DNA of 64,000 nt from positions 1-64,000 of the forward strand of contig CAJWLL010000006.1 in NCBI GenBank assembly GCA_913043275.1. Direction: 5' to 3'. The notes under the pieces are model-generated. The model made no database searches and had not been told where the DNA came from. It worked only from the letters and a program-made list of their open reading frames with translations. A program made the position numbers and the translations under genes. Of the stretch, positions 43,863 through 53,292 are shown one piece after another (positions within the stretch are counted from its first letter, which is position 1; every line of letters begins with the position of its first letter). Source of the DNA: an uncultured Flavobacteriaceae bacterium (GTDB lineage: Bacteria > Bacteroidota > Bacteroidia > Flavobacteriales > Flavobacteriaceae).

Positions 43863-44918
43863 ATGAAAGTAGACACATTAATTGTAGGTTTTGGAATAGC
43901 TGGACTTAATTATGCAGAACAGTTACGTAGTCATAATAAAAGCTTTGTAGTGCTAGCTCCAGATAAGGAAAGTGCTTCTCATCTTGCTGGAGGAATTGTG
44001 AACCCAGTAGTTTTAAAACGTTTCAATCCCGTTTGGAAAGCTGAGGAATTTTTAGATTATGCATTCCCTTTTTATTCCAATCTAGAAGAACAGGTTAAAA
44101 CTAGGGTCATTCATCCATTACCCATTTATAGAATTTTAAATGATATTCAAGAGCAAAATGATTGGAGTGTTGCTGCCTCAGGGACATCGCTCGAAAAGTA
44201 TTTAAACAAAGAATTTATTTCGGAGGATAAATTCACCGAGGTGAGGGCTCCTTTCTCTTTCGCTGAGGTCATCCAAAGTGCCAGAGTGGATGTCAAAATA
44301 CTTTTGACCCATTACATCAAGAAAGTTATTCCTCATCAATTCATTCCAGAAAAATTAGACCACGAGGCTTTAATCCAAGGTGAGTTTATAGAATACAAAG
44401 ACATTAAAGCTAATCAGATTGTATTTTGTGAGGGGTATCAGGGGTTTAAAAACCCCTACTTTAATTATTTACCATTGATCGGGTCTAAAGGTGAAATTCT
44501 AATCATAAAGTGTGATAAACTCACCCAGGATGTTATCTTTAAAGGACCAATTTTTCTCTCTCCTATGGGAGATAAGACATTTTGGGTGGGTGCAACTTTT
44601 AATCGAAAGGACAAGACCACTTGGGTTTCGGAAGAGGCAAAAGCGTGGTTAATTTCTAAATTAAAACAATTTTTAAATCTTCCTTTCGAAATTCTCGACC
44701 ACAAAGCGCAAATTAGAGCTACAGTAATAGACAGGAGACCCTTATTGGGCAGACACCCCAAACATCACAATTTATACCTATTGAATGGGTTGGGAACACG
44801 AGGGGTACTAATGTCTCCTCTATTATCCAAGTGGCTTTTCCAGTACATAGAAAATAACGAAAAAATCCCACGTCAAGCCGATATAAAACGTTTCGAAAAG
44901 CATTATTTTCGCAATTGA
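43863..44918 (+). CDS. FAD-dependent oxidoreductase (DAO family)
   Basis: A 351-residue protein. The N-terminal dinucleotide fold is VDTLIVGFGIAGLNYAEQL (GxGxxG). This is followed by AGGIVNPVVLKRFNPVW and a C-terminal FAD-binding segment with RATVIDRRPLLGRHPKHHNLYLLNGLGTRGVLMSPLLSKWL, typical of DadA/ThiO-like amine oxidoreductases. The substrate is unknown; the fold suggests oxidation of an amine or amino acid. The gene starts four bases behind the gldN terminator, and the ABC-F gene follows after 10 bases. Its placement next to gldN may be only conserved synteny. Confidence 0.83.
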   Translation: MKVDTLIVGFGIAGLNYAEQLRSHNKSFVVLAPDKESASHLAGGIVNPVVLKRFNPVWKAEEFLDYAFPFYSNLEEQVKTRVIHPLPIYRILNDIQEQNDWSVAASGTSLEKYLNKEFISEDKFTEVRAPFSFAEVIQSARVDVKILLTHYIKKVIPHQFIPEKLDHEALIQGEFIEYKDIKANQIVFCEGYQGFKNPYFNYLPLIGSKGEILIIKCDKLTQDVIFKGPIFLSPMGDKTFWVGATFNRKDKTTWVSEEAKAWLISKLKQFLNLPFEILDHKAQIRATVIDRRPLLGRHPKHHNLYLLNGLGTRGVLMSPLLSKWLFQYIENNEKIPRQADIKRFEKHYFRN

Positions 44919-44928
44919 TAAATTAATA

Positions 44929-46833
44929 ATGCTTGACGTTCAAAATTTGGGAGTTTCTTTTGGAGGAGAAGTGCTTTTTGAAAACCTTTCCTTTAGAATT
45001 GGTCGAGGTGATCGTATTGGGCTGATTGGAAAAAATGGTGCCGGAAAAAGTACGTTTCTCAAATTATTAGCTGGGGATAACAGTCCTTCGGAAGGGGAGA
45101 CGACTCTTGAAAAAAATGCTTCAATAGGTTATTTACCACAAGAGCTGGAAGTTGAAAATCATCGAACTGTGTTGGAGGAAACCTTTCAAGCTTTTCCCGA
45201 AATTTTAAAAAATCAATTACGACAGAAGGAAGTCAGCGAGTTGCTATATTCCCGAACCGATTATGAAAGTGATTACTATCAAGAACTCATTCAAGAATTG
45301 AGCGATCTGGTTAGTTCGTTTGAGGTTTTAGGAGGTTATCAGTATAAAGCACAATCTGAAAAAATATTGGAGGGACTAGGTTTTACGATAATAGATTTTG
45401 ACCAAATGACCGAAACCTTTTCCGGGGGGTGGCGAATGCGTATTGAATTAGCAAAAATACTCCTCAAATCTCACGACCTTCTTTTGCTTGATGAGCCAAC
45501 AAATCATTTGGATATTGACTCCATTGAATGGTTGGAAAAGTTTTTAATGATATACAAAGGTTCTGTGGTGTTAGTTTCTCATGACATCATGTTTTTGGAT
45601 CAGGTAACCAATCGGACCATTGAGATAGTCAATAAACGGCATTTTGATCTAAAAAAGCCCTATACCCTTTTTATGAGTTTAAGGGAGGAGATGAGAATAC
45701 AGCAGCAGGCGGCTCAAAAAAATCAAGAAAAGCAAATCCAACAAACCGAAAAACTCATAGATAGATTTAGGGCTAAAGCTTCTAAAGCCAGTATGGCACA
45801 ATCACTGATAAAAAAATTGGATAAAGTTGAACGAATCGAAATTGATGCAGAAGAGACAGAATTCATGAAACTGAAGTTTCCGGTTGCCCTTCAACCCGGA
45901 AAAATGATTTTTGAAACTAAAGGATTGGCCAAAAGTTATGGTGATAAAAGAGTATTAAATGACGTGGACCTCTTCATTGAGAGAGGAACTAAATTGGCTT
46001 TCGTAGGGCAAAACGGCCAAGGTAAATCGACTCTAGCTAAATTACTCGTCTCGGCCATAAAGGGGACGGGCAACCTTAGGTTGGGGCATAATGTTAAAAT
46101 AGGCTATTTTGCCCAAAACCAATCCGAAACTCTTAATGCCTCGAAAACAATTTTGGAAATTGTCCAGGATGCCGCCACGGCAGATAACAGAACTCGCGTC
46201 AGAGATATCCTAGGTGCATTTTTATTCAAAGGCGAAGCGGTAGAAAAAAAAGTGAGTGTCCTCTCGGGAGGGGAACGCAATCGATTAGCCCTCTGTAAAT
46301 TGCTATTACAACCATTCAACGTATTGGTTATGGACGAGCCTACAAATCACCTCGACATCCAATCTAAAAAAATATTGAAAGAAGGACTCATTCATTTTGA
46401 GGGAACTCTTTTGATTGTTTCCCACGACCGTGATTTTCTTTCCGGACTCTGCAATCAAGTACTGGAATTTAAGGAAGCTAAAACCAAACTGTATCTGGAT
46501 GATGTCAATACCTATTTGGAAAATAAAAAATTGGATTCACTAAAAGAACTGGAAAAGAAGGGAAGGAAAAGCAAACAGTCAAACCTTGGAGTTAATAATT
46601 ACAACCTTCAAAAGAAGGAAAAATCACTAAAAAATAAACTCAGTAAGTTGGAAGACCAAATTGCCACCCTGGAACTTGAAATCAAAGCGATTGATCTTGA
46701 ATTAGAAATAAATTATGACCAGACTATCAGTACTCCCAATTTTTTTGACCACTATCAGGAAAAGAAAAAACGATTGTCCCAGCATATGGAAAATTGGGAA
46801 GACCTCGTTGCAGCCATTGAATCCTTAGGATAA
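44929..46833 (+). CDS. ABC-F family ATP-binding protein (Uup/EttA-like)
   Basis: A 634-residue soluble protein with two ABC domains and no membrane part. Walker A sequences are GKNGAGKSTF (about 35-45) and GQNGQGKSTL. Signature motifs are FSGGWRMRIELAKILL and LSGGERNRLALCKLLL, each followed by Walker B LLLDEPTNHLDIDS / VMDEPTNHLDIQS. The linker includes the charged arm RFRAKASKASMAQSLIKKLDKVERI, and the C-terminus is a coiled coil (LKNKLSKLEDQIATLELEIKAIDLELE), as in Uup. These proteins act on ribosomes or DNA. There is no sign of a specific resistance role. Confidence 0.92.
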   Translation: MLDVQNLGVSFGGEVLFENLSFRIGRGDRIGLIGKNGAGKSTFLKLLAGDNSPSEGETTLEKNASIGYLPQELEVENHRTVLEETFQAFPEILKNQLRQKEVSELLYSRTDYESDYYQELIQELSDLVSSFEVLGGYQYKAQSEKILEGLGFTIIDFDQMTETFSGGWRMRIELAKILLKSHDLLLLDEPTNHLDIDSIEWLEKFLMIYKGSVVLVSHDIMFLDQVTNRTIEIVNKRHFDLKKPYTLFMSLREEMRIQQQAAQKNQEKQIQQTEKLIDRFRAKASKASMAQSLIKKLDKVERIEIDAEETEFMKLKFPVALQPGKMIFETKGLAKSYGDKRVLNDVDLFIERGTKLAFVGQNGQGKSTLAKLLVSAIKGTGNLRLGHNVKIGYFAQNQSETLNASKTILEIVQDAATADNRTRVRDILGAFLFKGEAVEKKVSVLSGGERNRLALCKLLLQPFNVLVMDEPTNHLDIQSKKILKEGLIHFEGTLLIVSHDRDFLSGLCNQVLEFKEAKTKLYLDDVNTYLENKKLDSLKELEKKGRKSKQSNLGVNNYNLQKKEKSLKNKLSKLEDQIATLELEIKAIDLELEINYDQTISTPNFFDHYQEKKKRLSQHMENWEDLVAAIESLG

Positions 46834-46838
46834 AGCTA

Positions 46839-47027
46839 ATGTTTGAACATTTCTTTCAATGCCCTTATTGTTGGGAAGATATTTCTATGTTGTTGGATCC
46901 CTCTTTGGATAGAACCGAGTATATCGAAGACTGTGAAATATGTTGCCACCCCATCAATGTGGTCTATGGTTTTGAAAACCAAAACTTGATCCATTTTGAA
47001 GCTCAAGATCCGGAGGAGGACTATTGA
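46839..47027 (+). CDS. CPXCG motif-containing cysteine-rich protein
   Basis: A 62-residue protein with CPYCWEDISMLLDPSLDRTEYIEDCEICCHPINVVY. The CPYC and CEICC pairs would bind one zinc ion. The family is small and conserved, with unknown function. It follows the ABC-F gene by five bases and stops one base before the convergent trxB stop. Confidence 0.85.
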   Translation: MFEHFFQCPYCWEDISMLLDPSLDRTEYIEDCEICCHPINVVYGFENQNLIHFEAQDPEEDY

Positions 47028-47028
47028 T

Positions 47029-47961
47029 TTACAAAGTGTTTAGGTAACGTTCGGCATCGAGTGCAGCCATACAACCTGTTCCTGCGGCAGTAACTGCTTG
47101 TCGATATTCTTTGTCTTGAACATCTCCGGAGGCAAACACACCGGGTATATTGGTCTTTGTCGATTTACCCTTTGTGATCAAGTAACCATCATCATCCATT
47201 TCCAGTTGATCATTAAAAATTTCTGTATTGGGTTTATGACCAATGGCAATGAACAAACCGGTAATATTTATTTCTTCTTTATCACCCGTTTGATTATTGA
47301 ATATCCTCAGTCCCTCAACCACATGACTTCCCAATACTTCGTCGATTTCTTGGTTGTAGCGCAGGTCGATATTGGGCATGTTGGTTACACGGTGCTGCAT
47401 GGCTTTGGAAGCCCTCATTTTGTCTTTTCTCACCAGCATGGTCACTTTGGAACAAATATTGGCAAGGTAAGTAGCTTCCTCTGCTGCAGTGTCTCCACCC
47501 CCCACTATGGCTACTTCTTGTCCCTTGTAGAAAAAACCATCGCAAACCGCGCAGGCAGAAACTCCTCCACCTCGGAGTTTTTGTTCACTGGGTAAGCCCA
47601 AATATTTGGCTGTAGCTCCCGTGCTGATGATAATGCTTTGAGCATGAATCTCTGTTCCATCATCTACAAAAGCTTTATGGACTTCTCCAACTTCTTCAGA
47701 GAATTCCACCCTTTTGACATGGCCAATTCGTACCTCTGTACCAAAACGCTCGGCTTGTTTTTGCAATTCTACCATCATGGTAGGGCCATCTACTCCGTCA
47801 GGATAGCCGGGAAAATTATCTACTTCTGTTGTTGTAGTCAATTGTCCCCCAGGCTCCATTCCGGTATACAAAAGAGGTTTTAGGTCTGCACGAGCGGCAT
47901 AAATGGCAGCAGTATAACCTGCGGGGCCACTGCCTATAATTAATGTTTTTACTTTCTCCAT
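47029..47961 (-). CDS. trxB: Thioredoxin-disulfide reductase
   Basis: A 310-residue flavoprotein that reduces thioredoxin with NADPH. FAD motif: LIIGSGPAGYTAAIYAARADLKPLLYTGMEPGGQLTTTTEVDNFPG. Redox site: CAVCDG in SACAVCDGFFYKGQEVAIVGGGDTAAEEA, followed directly by the NADPH fold. The C-terminus IPGVFASGDVQDKEYRQAVTAAGTGCMAALDAERYL is typical. Length is normal. Confidence 0.97.
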   Translation of the reverse strand: MEKVKTLIIGSGPAGYTAAIYAARADLKPLLYTGMEPGGQLTTTTEVDNFPGYPDGVDGPTMMVELQKQAERFGTEVRIGHVKRVEFSEEVGEVHKAFVDDGTEIHAQSIIISTGATAKYLGLPSEQKLRGGGVSACAVCDGFFYKGQEVAIVGGGDTAAEEATYLANICSKVTMLVRKDKMRASKAMQHRVTNMPNIDLRYNQEIDEVLGSHVVEGLRIFNNQTGDKEEINITGLFIAIGHKPNTEIFNDQLEMDDDGYLITKGKSTKTNIPGVFASGDVQDKEYRQAVTAAGTGCMAALDAERYLNTL

Positions 47962-48109
47962 ATTTTACAAAAATAAATCCAAAATCGGGGAAATAAAATA
48001 TTAGTTAATATCTAATGATAAGTCAAAACTGTTTTTGTTGAGAATTTTTTTGTTCATTTGAAAAAAGTTAAAGTTATATACCCTCTTCATTTTGAAAAAA
48101 ACAGCTGCT

Positions 48110-49573
48110 ATGTCTTCTAATAAAATTGGACTTTACTTGGGGCCGACTGTATTTTTTCTGACCCTTTTTATTTTTAATCCACCGGATTTAAATGCTGCTT
48201 CTAAAGCGGTTTTAGCCTCATCACTTTGGATTTCCATTTGGTGGATTTCTGAAGCCCTTCCAATTTCAGTGACGGCCCTGCTTCCTATTATTCTATTTCC
48301 TCTTACAGGCGGGATGGAATTGGCTGATACCACTGCATCCTACGGGCATAAGCTAGTTTTCCTTACCATGGGTGGATTCATGATTGCTATTGCCATCGAA
48401 AAATGGAATTTACACAAGCGTATTGCGCTCAATATCATTTATTTAATAGGAACGGATATCAAAAAAATTATTTTGGGCTTTATGCTCGCCACAGCCTTTC
48501 TTTCAATGTGGATTTCCAATACTGCCACGTCGGTTATGATGCTGCCCATTGGCATAGTGATCATTAAGCAATTAAAGGACAATTCAAAGGTTAATGTGGA
48601 TGAACGCAATACTTTTGCGAAGGCGTTAATGCTTTCGATTGCCTACAGTGCATCCATTGGAGGAATATCTACACTGATCGGTACTCCAACAAATATGGTT
48701 ATGGCTGGTGCCATTTCTCAAATCTATGGTTATGAGATATCATTTATTGATTGGTTTATTTTTGGCTTTCCACTTTCAATCATATTACTCTTCTTTTCAT
48801 GGTATTATTTGACCAGAATCGCTTTTTCTTTTAAAGAAATTGGTTTTCCAGGAGGTAGGGAAAAAATTTCAAAATTGAGGCAGAGGATGGGCAGTTTTAC
48901 TTATGAACAAAAAGTGGTAAGTTTTGTCTTTATAGCAGCAGCCATCTGTTGGATATCAAAGAATTTTTTACTGAAAAATATTTTCCCCAATATTGACGAT
49001 ACCATAATTGCTATGTTTTTTGCAACCCTTTTATTCATAATAAATTCAAAAGATAAGAAGGAAAAAATCCTGAAATGGAAGGATACAATTAATTTACCTT
49101 GGGGCATATTATTGTTGTTGGGTTCCGGTATGTCTTTTGCCAAAGCAGTGGACAGCAGCGGATTGTCTGTATGGGTTGGTAATCAAATTTCCGATTTTGG
49201 AACAATGAATCTCTTTCTTTTACTAATTCTATTGGTAACTCTGGTTAATTTTTTAACAGAGATTTCCTCAAATATGGCAACTATTGCCATGATGCTCCCC
49301 ATCTTGGCTCCCATTTGTCTTGAATTTGATTTGCATCCCTTTGTATTGATGGTTGCGGCCTCTGTATCTGCTTCATGTGCGTTTATGCTGCCGGTTGCTA
49401 CACCACCAAACGCTGTAGTTTTTGGTTCGGGCTATTTGAAAATTCCCGATATGGTCAAAAAAGGATTTTTATTGAACATTACATCAATCCTTATCATTAC
49501 CATAATGGTTTACTTTCTTTTGCCGATATTGTGGGATTTGGTACCAGACCAATTTCCCGAAGAATTAATTTAG
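48110..49573 (+). CDS. SLC13/DASS family sodium-anion symporter
   Basis: Start chosen at ATG 48110 (MSSNKIGLYLGPTVFFLTL) rather than TTG 48092; 487 residues. About eleven membrane helices are present. The paired sodium-site hairpins are marked by WISNTATSVMMLPIGIVI with SIGGISTLIGTPTNMVMAG, and by TEISSNMATIAMMLPILAPI with ATPPNAVVFGSGYL. The family carries dicarboxylates or sulfate with sodium. Beside sulfatases and a sugar locus, sulfate or a dicarboxylate are both possible; the substrate cannot be settled by eye. Confidence 0.88.
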   Translation: MSSNKIGLYLGPTVFFLTLFIFNPPDLNAASKAVLASSLWISIWWISEALPISVTALLPIILFPLTGGMELADTTASYGHKLVFLTMGGFMIAIAIEKWNLHKRIALNIIYLIGTDIKKIILGFMLATAFLSMWISNTATSVMMLPIGIVIIKQLKDNSKVNVDERNTFAKALMLSIAYSASIGGISTLIGTPTNMVMAGAISQIYGYEISFIDWFIFGFPLSIILLFFSWYYLTRIAFSFKEIGFPGGREKISKLRQRMGSFTYEQKVVSFVFIAAAICWISKNFLLKNIFPNIDDTIIAMFFATLLFIINSKDKKEKILKWKDTINLPWGILLLLGSGMSFAKAVDSSGLSVWVGNQISDFGTMNLFLLLILLVTLVNFLTEISSNMATIAMMLPILAPICLEFDLHPFVLMVAASVSASCAFMLPVATPPNAVVFGSGYLKIPDMVKKGFLLNITSILIITIMVYFLLPILWDLVPDQFPEELI

Positions 49574-49590
49574 AATTTAAATCACACTTT

Positions 49591-50715
49591 ATGGCGATTA
49601 AAATCACACAAGTCACCAGTGAGTCATTTGAATGGGAAAGACCGGGGATATGGAATGGTATGCATTTTTATGGTCCAGGCCGACTCCATAAAGTAACCGA
49701 ATATACCGATCAGGGAATTCATGGAATAGGATGGAATGGGGGAACAGCAGCCGTTCGACCTAATAATTTTTCAAAGCTTTTTGTGGACTATTACAAGTCT
49801 TTTTTGATTGGAGAAAACCCTCTAGAAACGGAAAAATTAACCGTCAAATTAGGGGAAAAGCAAAATAAAATTTTAGGTTCTGCAGGACTGCATACTCAGG
49901 TTTTGGCTGCAATAATTATTGCTTGCTGGGACATAAAAGGAAAAGTAGAAGGAAAATCAATTCACAGTCTTCTGGGAGGTTTTCAGAAAAGAGTAAGGGC
50001 CTATATTGCCGGCGGATACTATGCAAAAGATAAAGGACTGGAGGACTTACAGGAGGAACTACTTTACAATGTGAATAAACTAAATGCAACTGCCGTTAAA
50101 ATTAAGATTGGTGATCCCGCTATCGGAATCGCCATGGATATGAAGCGCGTCGAAGCAGCTAGAAATGCAATTGGACCAGAGATTGATTTACTCGTAGATG
50201 CCAATTGTGCATTTGATTTACCTTCTGCCCTAGAATATGCCAAAGAAATGGAAAACTATAATGTATATTGGTTTGAAGAACCTTTGGCTATACATGATTT
50301 TAAGGCTCACAAAACTCTAAACGCCTCAACCTCTTTGACCATTGCCACTGGAGAAAATTATTATACACTGGCCGATTTTGAAACTCTTATAGAAAATAAG
50401 GGTGCAAGCATGCTCAATGTGGATGCTACTATTTGTCCTGGTTATGATGTGGCTTTGGCGGTTGCAAAACTGGCTGAAGAAAAGGGTTTGAATATCGCAC
50501 CCCATGGATGTCAAGAGTTGCAATTAGCATTGGTAGCTGCTGTTTCGAACGGGGAATTACTCGAGTATTATCCACCTGAAGTTGACGAACTTCGAAAAGA
50601 GCTATTTTTTCCTAAATTAAAACTGGATAGCGATGGATATGTAACGGTTCCCGATACACCTGGGATTGGCTTTGATCTGAATATGGACTTATTAAATCGA
50701 TATAAGGTAGGGTAA
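49591..50715 (+). CDS. Enolase-superfamily (MR/MLE) enzyme, probable acid-sugar dehydratase
   Basis: The track ORF begins inside the upstream gene; the real start is ATG 49591 (MAIKITQVTSESFEWERPG), giving 374 residues. Catalytic elements of the mandelate racemase/RhamD type are in place: Lys170-x-Lys172 (VKIKIGD), metal ligands Asp203 (DANCAF), Glu229 (FEEP) and Glu255 (TGENY), and His305 (APHG). This is the set used by aldonate and uronate dehydratases. The exact sugar acid is unknown; L-rhamnonate, L-fuconate or a uronate derivative would fit the neighbourhood. It starts 17 bases after the SLC13 transporter, which may import its substrate, and converges on lldD. Confidence 0.83.
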   Translation: MAIKITQVTSESFEWERPGIWNGMHFYGPGRLHKVTEYTDQGIHGIGWNGGTAAVRPNNFSKLFVDYYKSFLIGENPLETEKLTVKLGEKQNKILGSAGLHTQVLAAIIIACWDIKGKVEGKSIHSLLGGFQKRVRAYIAGGYYAKDKGLEDLQEELLYNVNKLNATAVKIKIGDPAIGIAMDMKRVEAARNAIGPEIDLLVDANCAFDLPSALEYAKEMENYNVYWFEEPLAIHDFKAHKTLNASTSLTIATGENYYTLADFETLIENKGASMLNVDATICPGYDVALAVAKLAEEKGLNIAPHGCQELQLALVAAVSNGELLEYYPPEVDELRKELFFPKLKLDSDGYVTVPDTPGIGFDLNMDLLNRYKVG

Positions 50716-50743
50716 CCAAAGCTATTCCTTTTGCTTTTTTTTA

Positions 50744-51898
50744 TTATCTAATCAGCCTCTTAGTAAGATCTTTAGTGTTTTCACAGCACATCTGTTCCAT
50801 CACTTGTTTCAACTGTGCCTTGAGAATGGAGATTGTATGATCTCCTCCCTTTTTTCCCAATGCCGATACGCCATACATAAAACTTCTTCCCAGGAAAGTA
50901 AAATCTGCTCCCGATGAAAGTGCTCTACCTATATCAGCGCCACCTCGAATACCACTGTCCATCATAATTTTGATTTGGTCTTTATACTTAGGGGCAATGG
51001 TTTGTAAGGAAGTAATAGTAGCCTGTCCCATATCTACCTGTCTCCCCCCATGATTTGAAATGATTATACCGTCCAAACCCAATCGAATGGCAGTTTCAAC
51101 ATCTGCCTCAGACTCTACACCTTTGATTACCAATTTACCCTTCCACAAATCACGTAACTTTTTTACTTTTTCCTCATTAAGACGGCCTTCAAAAGTGGTA
51201 TTCATGAATTTTCCCAGTTGACTCAAGTTGAGGTTTTTCGGCATATAAGGCTTTAGTACTTCAAAATTAGGTTGTCCGTTGATTAATGTTTTTAATGCCC
51301 ATTCAGGACGTTTAATTACGCGAATTATATTTTGGAGAGTCATTCTGGGCGGCATAGACAATCCGTTTCGGATGTCTCTGGGGCGATACCCAAAAGATGG
51401 AACATCAGAGAGAATTACCAAGACGGGACACTTTACTGCATCAATTCTTTTGACGAGGTCTTTAGTCACTTTCTCTTCAGCAGGATGATAGAGCTGGAAC
51501 CAAGCTTTACCTTCTGTAATTTCAGCTATAGTCTCTATGCTGGCTGTGGTAACAGTGCTGAGAACAAATGGAATATTGTGTTCAAAAGCTGCCTTGGCCA
51601 AAATCTCTGGGGATCTGGGCCACATCAATCCCTGTAAGCCTATTGGAGAAACTCCAAAAGGGGCATCGTACTCATGTCCAAACAAATCTGTTTTTAGAGT
51701 AGTTCCATTGAAGGGAACCAAATAGCGGGGCTTCATTTCTACTTTCCGAAGCTCGTGGGTGTTTTTGTGTAAATTGATATCTTCATTGCAACCCCCATCC
51801 AAATACTCAAAGGCGAATTTGGGAATTCTTTTTTTGGCTTTTGCTTTTAGGTCTTCAATCGAAGGGTAAAGGGGATTGTATTGAATTGGTTTTGACAA
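50744..51898 (-). CDS. lldD: L-lactate dehydrogenase / FMN-dependent alpha-hydroxy-acid oxidase
   Basis: A 384-residue FMN enzyme. It contains FAFEYLDGGCNEDINLHKNT and PRYLVPFNGTTLKTDLFG at the N-terminus, PIGLQGLMWP, and GKAWFQLY. The catalytic region is GLDGIIISNHGGRQVDMGQ (His and Arg acting on the hydroxy acid), followed by IMMDSGIRGGADIGRALSSGADFTFLGRSFMYG. It oxidises L-lactate to pyruvate and passes electrons to the respiratory chain. L-Rhamnose breakdown by the nearby rhaEW/I genes yields L-lactate, so this gene closes that pathway. It follows the NCS1 permease by 11 bases. Confidence 0.9.
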   Translation of the reverse strand: MSKPIQYNPLYPSIEDLKAKAKKRIPKFAFEYLDGGCNEDINLHKNTHELRKVEMKPRYLVPFNGTTLKTDLFGHEYDAPFGVSPIGLQGLMWPRSPEILAKAAFEHNIPFVLSTVTTASIETIAEITEGKAWFQLYHPAEEKVTKDLVKRIDAVKCPVLVILSDVPSFGYRPRDIRNGLSMPPRMTLQNIIRVIKRPEWALKTLINGQPNFEVLKPYMPKNLNLSQLGKFMNTTFEGRLNEEKVKKLRDLWKGKLVIKGVESEADVETAIRLGLDGIIISNHGGRQVDMGQATITSLQTIAPKYKDQIKIMMDSGIRGGADIGRALSSGADFTFLGRSFMYGVSALGKKGGDHTISILKAQLKQVMEQMCCENTKDLTKRLIR

Positions 51899-51909
51899 AA
51901 GAGATTGAA

Positions 51910-53292
51910 TTATTTTTTCTGATTAATTTTACTAAAGATAATAAAAAGCATTCCACAGCATAGCCAAGCAGGAAGTGTTAAAAAAGAGAGGAATACTCCT
52001 TGGGTTTCTGACCACCCAAAAAAGATTACAAAACTGATAAGCCATGCAAAAAAAACGGATTGGTTAAAACCAATTTCTTTTTTTTCAGCGTAGTTTTTGA
52101 TCACCCCATATCTATCAGCAAAATAATTTTCAAAAACTATAACAGCACCCACTGGTGCGAGTATAAAACCATATAAAGCAACAAAACCCAGAAGTTTCAT
52201 GGCGAAGGCAGGGAAAATACCAGCGAGTGTTGCCACAGAACCAGCTAGAACAGTAGCCTGAGTAATGGACCATTTTGGAAGAATTGCTTGAAAAGCCAAA
52301 CCCGATCTATAAATGGTGGGATTGGCAGTCGTCCAACCGGCTAAGATTACTGCAACAATTCCAAACCAACCAATTGCGTTGTAGGCCAGTGGTCCGGGAG
52401 CGACAGGAGGGGCAGCTCCTTTTGCTAAAAAGGTTGCAGCCTCTGGTGATTTTAAATACACGGCATACAACAAACAGGCTGCAATCCAGGCCATATAGTG
52501 ACCTACATACATCCCGGCAGCGCTAGTCCAACCTGAGGTCGGAGATTTGGCGTATCGGAATACCGACAGGTCTGACATACCGATGTGCATTGCGGCATTA
52601 CAAAACCATGACCATAGAAAAACGTGCCAAAAGGTATATTTTATTTGTCCGGGAAAGGGATCCGACCCTTTGCCCCAAACAGCAATAAAATCAGAAAAAT
52701 TTTTAATCTCCAGTTTGTTGGCGGCCGCCACTCCGCAGGCTAAAAAAGCCAAGACAATTATGGGAGACATCCAGTTTGCCGCCTTGGAAACCATGCCATA
52801 TCCTTTGGCGGCAATCCATGTGGTCAATCCTCCAATGATTATTACTACGATGACCCAAGTCATACTATTGGGCATAATATCGGAGAGCTGAGGCATTTCC
52901 ATACCAGTAGGGACGCCGACAGCTGTTGCGGATACTGTAATCATTGATCCCGCCAAAAAACAAAACAGAATACCATTGGCGACATTATAGAAACTCACCA
53001 ATTTTTTCCCTGAAATTTTTTCCAATTTAAAATAAAGCGTAAAGCGTTCTTTTACTGCGATATTGGCTGTGATGAATCGCCAAGACAAAACTGCCATCAA
53101 ATTCCCCAAAAACAGGCCACCAAGTAAGTCAAAGGCGCTAACTCCCACGGTAAGGAAAAGTGGTCCAATCATAAATTCTGTACCTGCTGCGTGTTCACCA
53201 GCATACATTCCCAGAAAACTTTTCCAGCTCTTTAATTTACTTTTTGGGACGGCCTCCCTTTCAAATTCTGAATTTGTTTTTTTTACTTTCAT
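51910..53292 (-). CDS. NCS1 (cytosine/purine permease-like) transporter in rhamnose locus
   Basis: A 460-residue membrane protein with about twelve helices, resembling the NCS1 family of purine/cytosine/allantoin permeases. It shows MYAGEHAAGTEFMIGPLFLTVGV (helix 1), FLGNLMAVLSWRFITANIAV, VGVPTGMEMPQL, SDLSVFRYAKSPTSGWTSAAGMYVGHYMAWIAACLLY and TTANPTIYRSGLAFQAILPK. Its place between rhamnose genes and lldD, with no rhaT-like gene in the window, makes it a candidate importer of L-rhamnose or L-lactate instead of a nucleobase. It is divergent from rhaEW, with only 57 bases between. Confidence 0.82.
   Translation of the reverse strand: MKVKKTNSEFEREAVPKSKLKSWKSFLGMYAGEHAAGTEFMIGPLFLTVGVSAFDLLGGLFLGNLMAVLSWRFITANIAVKERFTLYFKLEKISGKKLVSFYNVANGILFCFLAGSMITVSATAVGVPTGMEMPQLSDIMPNSMTWVIVVIIIGGLTTWIAAKGYGMVSKAANWMSPIIVLAFLACGVAAANKLEIKNFSDFIAVWGKGSDPFPGQIKYTFWHVFLWSWFCNAAMHIGMSDLSVFRYAKSPTSGWTSAAGMYVGHYMAWIAACLLYAVYLKSPEAATFLAKGAAPPVAPGPLAYNAIGWFGIVAVILAGWTTANPTIYRSGLAFQAILPKWSITQATVLAGSVATLAGIFPAFAMKLLGFVALYGFILAPVGAVIVFENYFADRYGVIKNYAEKKEIGFNQSVFFAWLISFVIFFGWSETQGVFLSFLTLPAWLCCGMLFIIFSKINQKK

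Noticed and set aside
44929-46833. ABC-F protein as an antibiotic-resistance factor
   Set aside because: The coiled-coil C-terminus and linker fit housekeeping Uup-type proteins and nothing nearby suggests resistance.
47098-47595. 165-residue plus-strand ORF opposite trxB
   Set aside because: The minus-strand TrxB reading is unambiguous with FAD, CxxC and NADPH motifs; the plus-strand translation resembles nothing.
47969-47976. TATTTTTG on the minus strand just above trxB, as a -7 box
   Set aside because: It would start RNA at or after the trxB ATG, requiring a leaderless message; no supporting -33 box at the expected distance.
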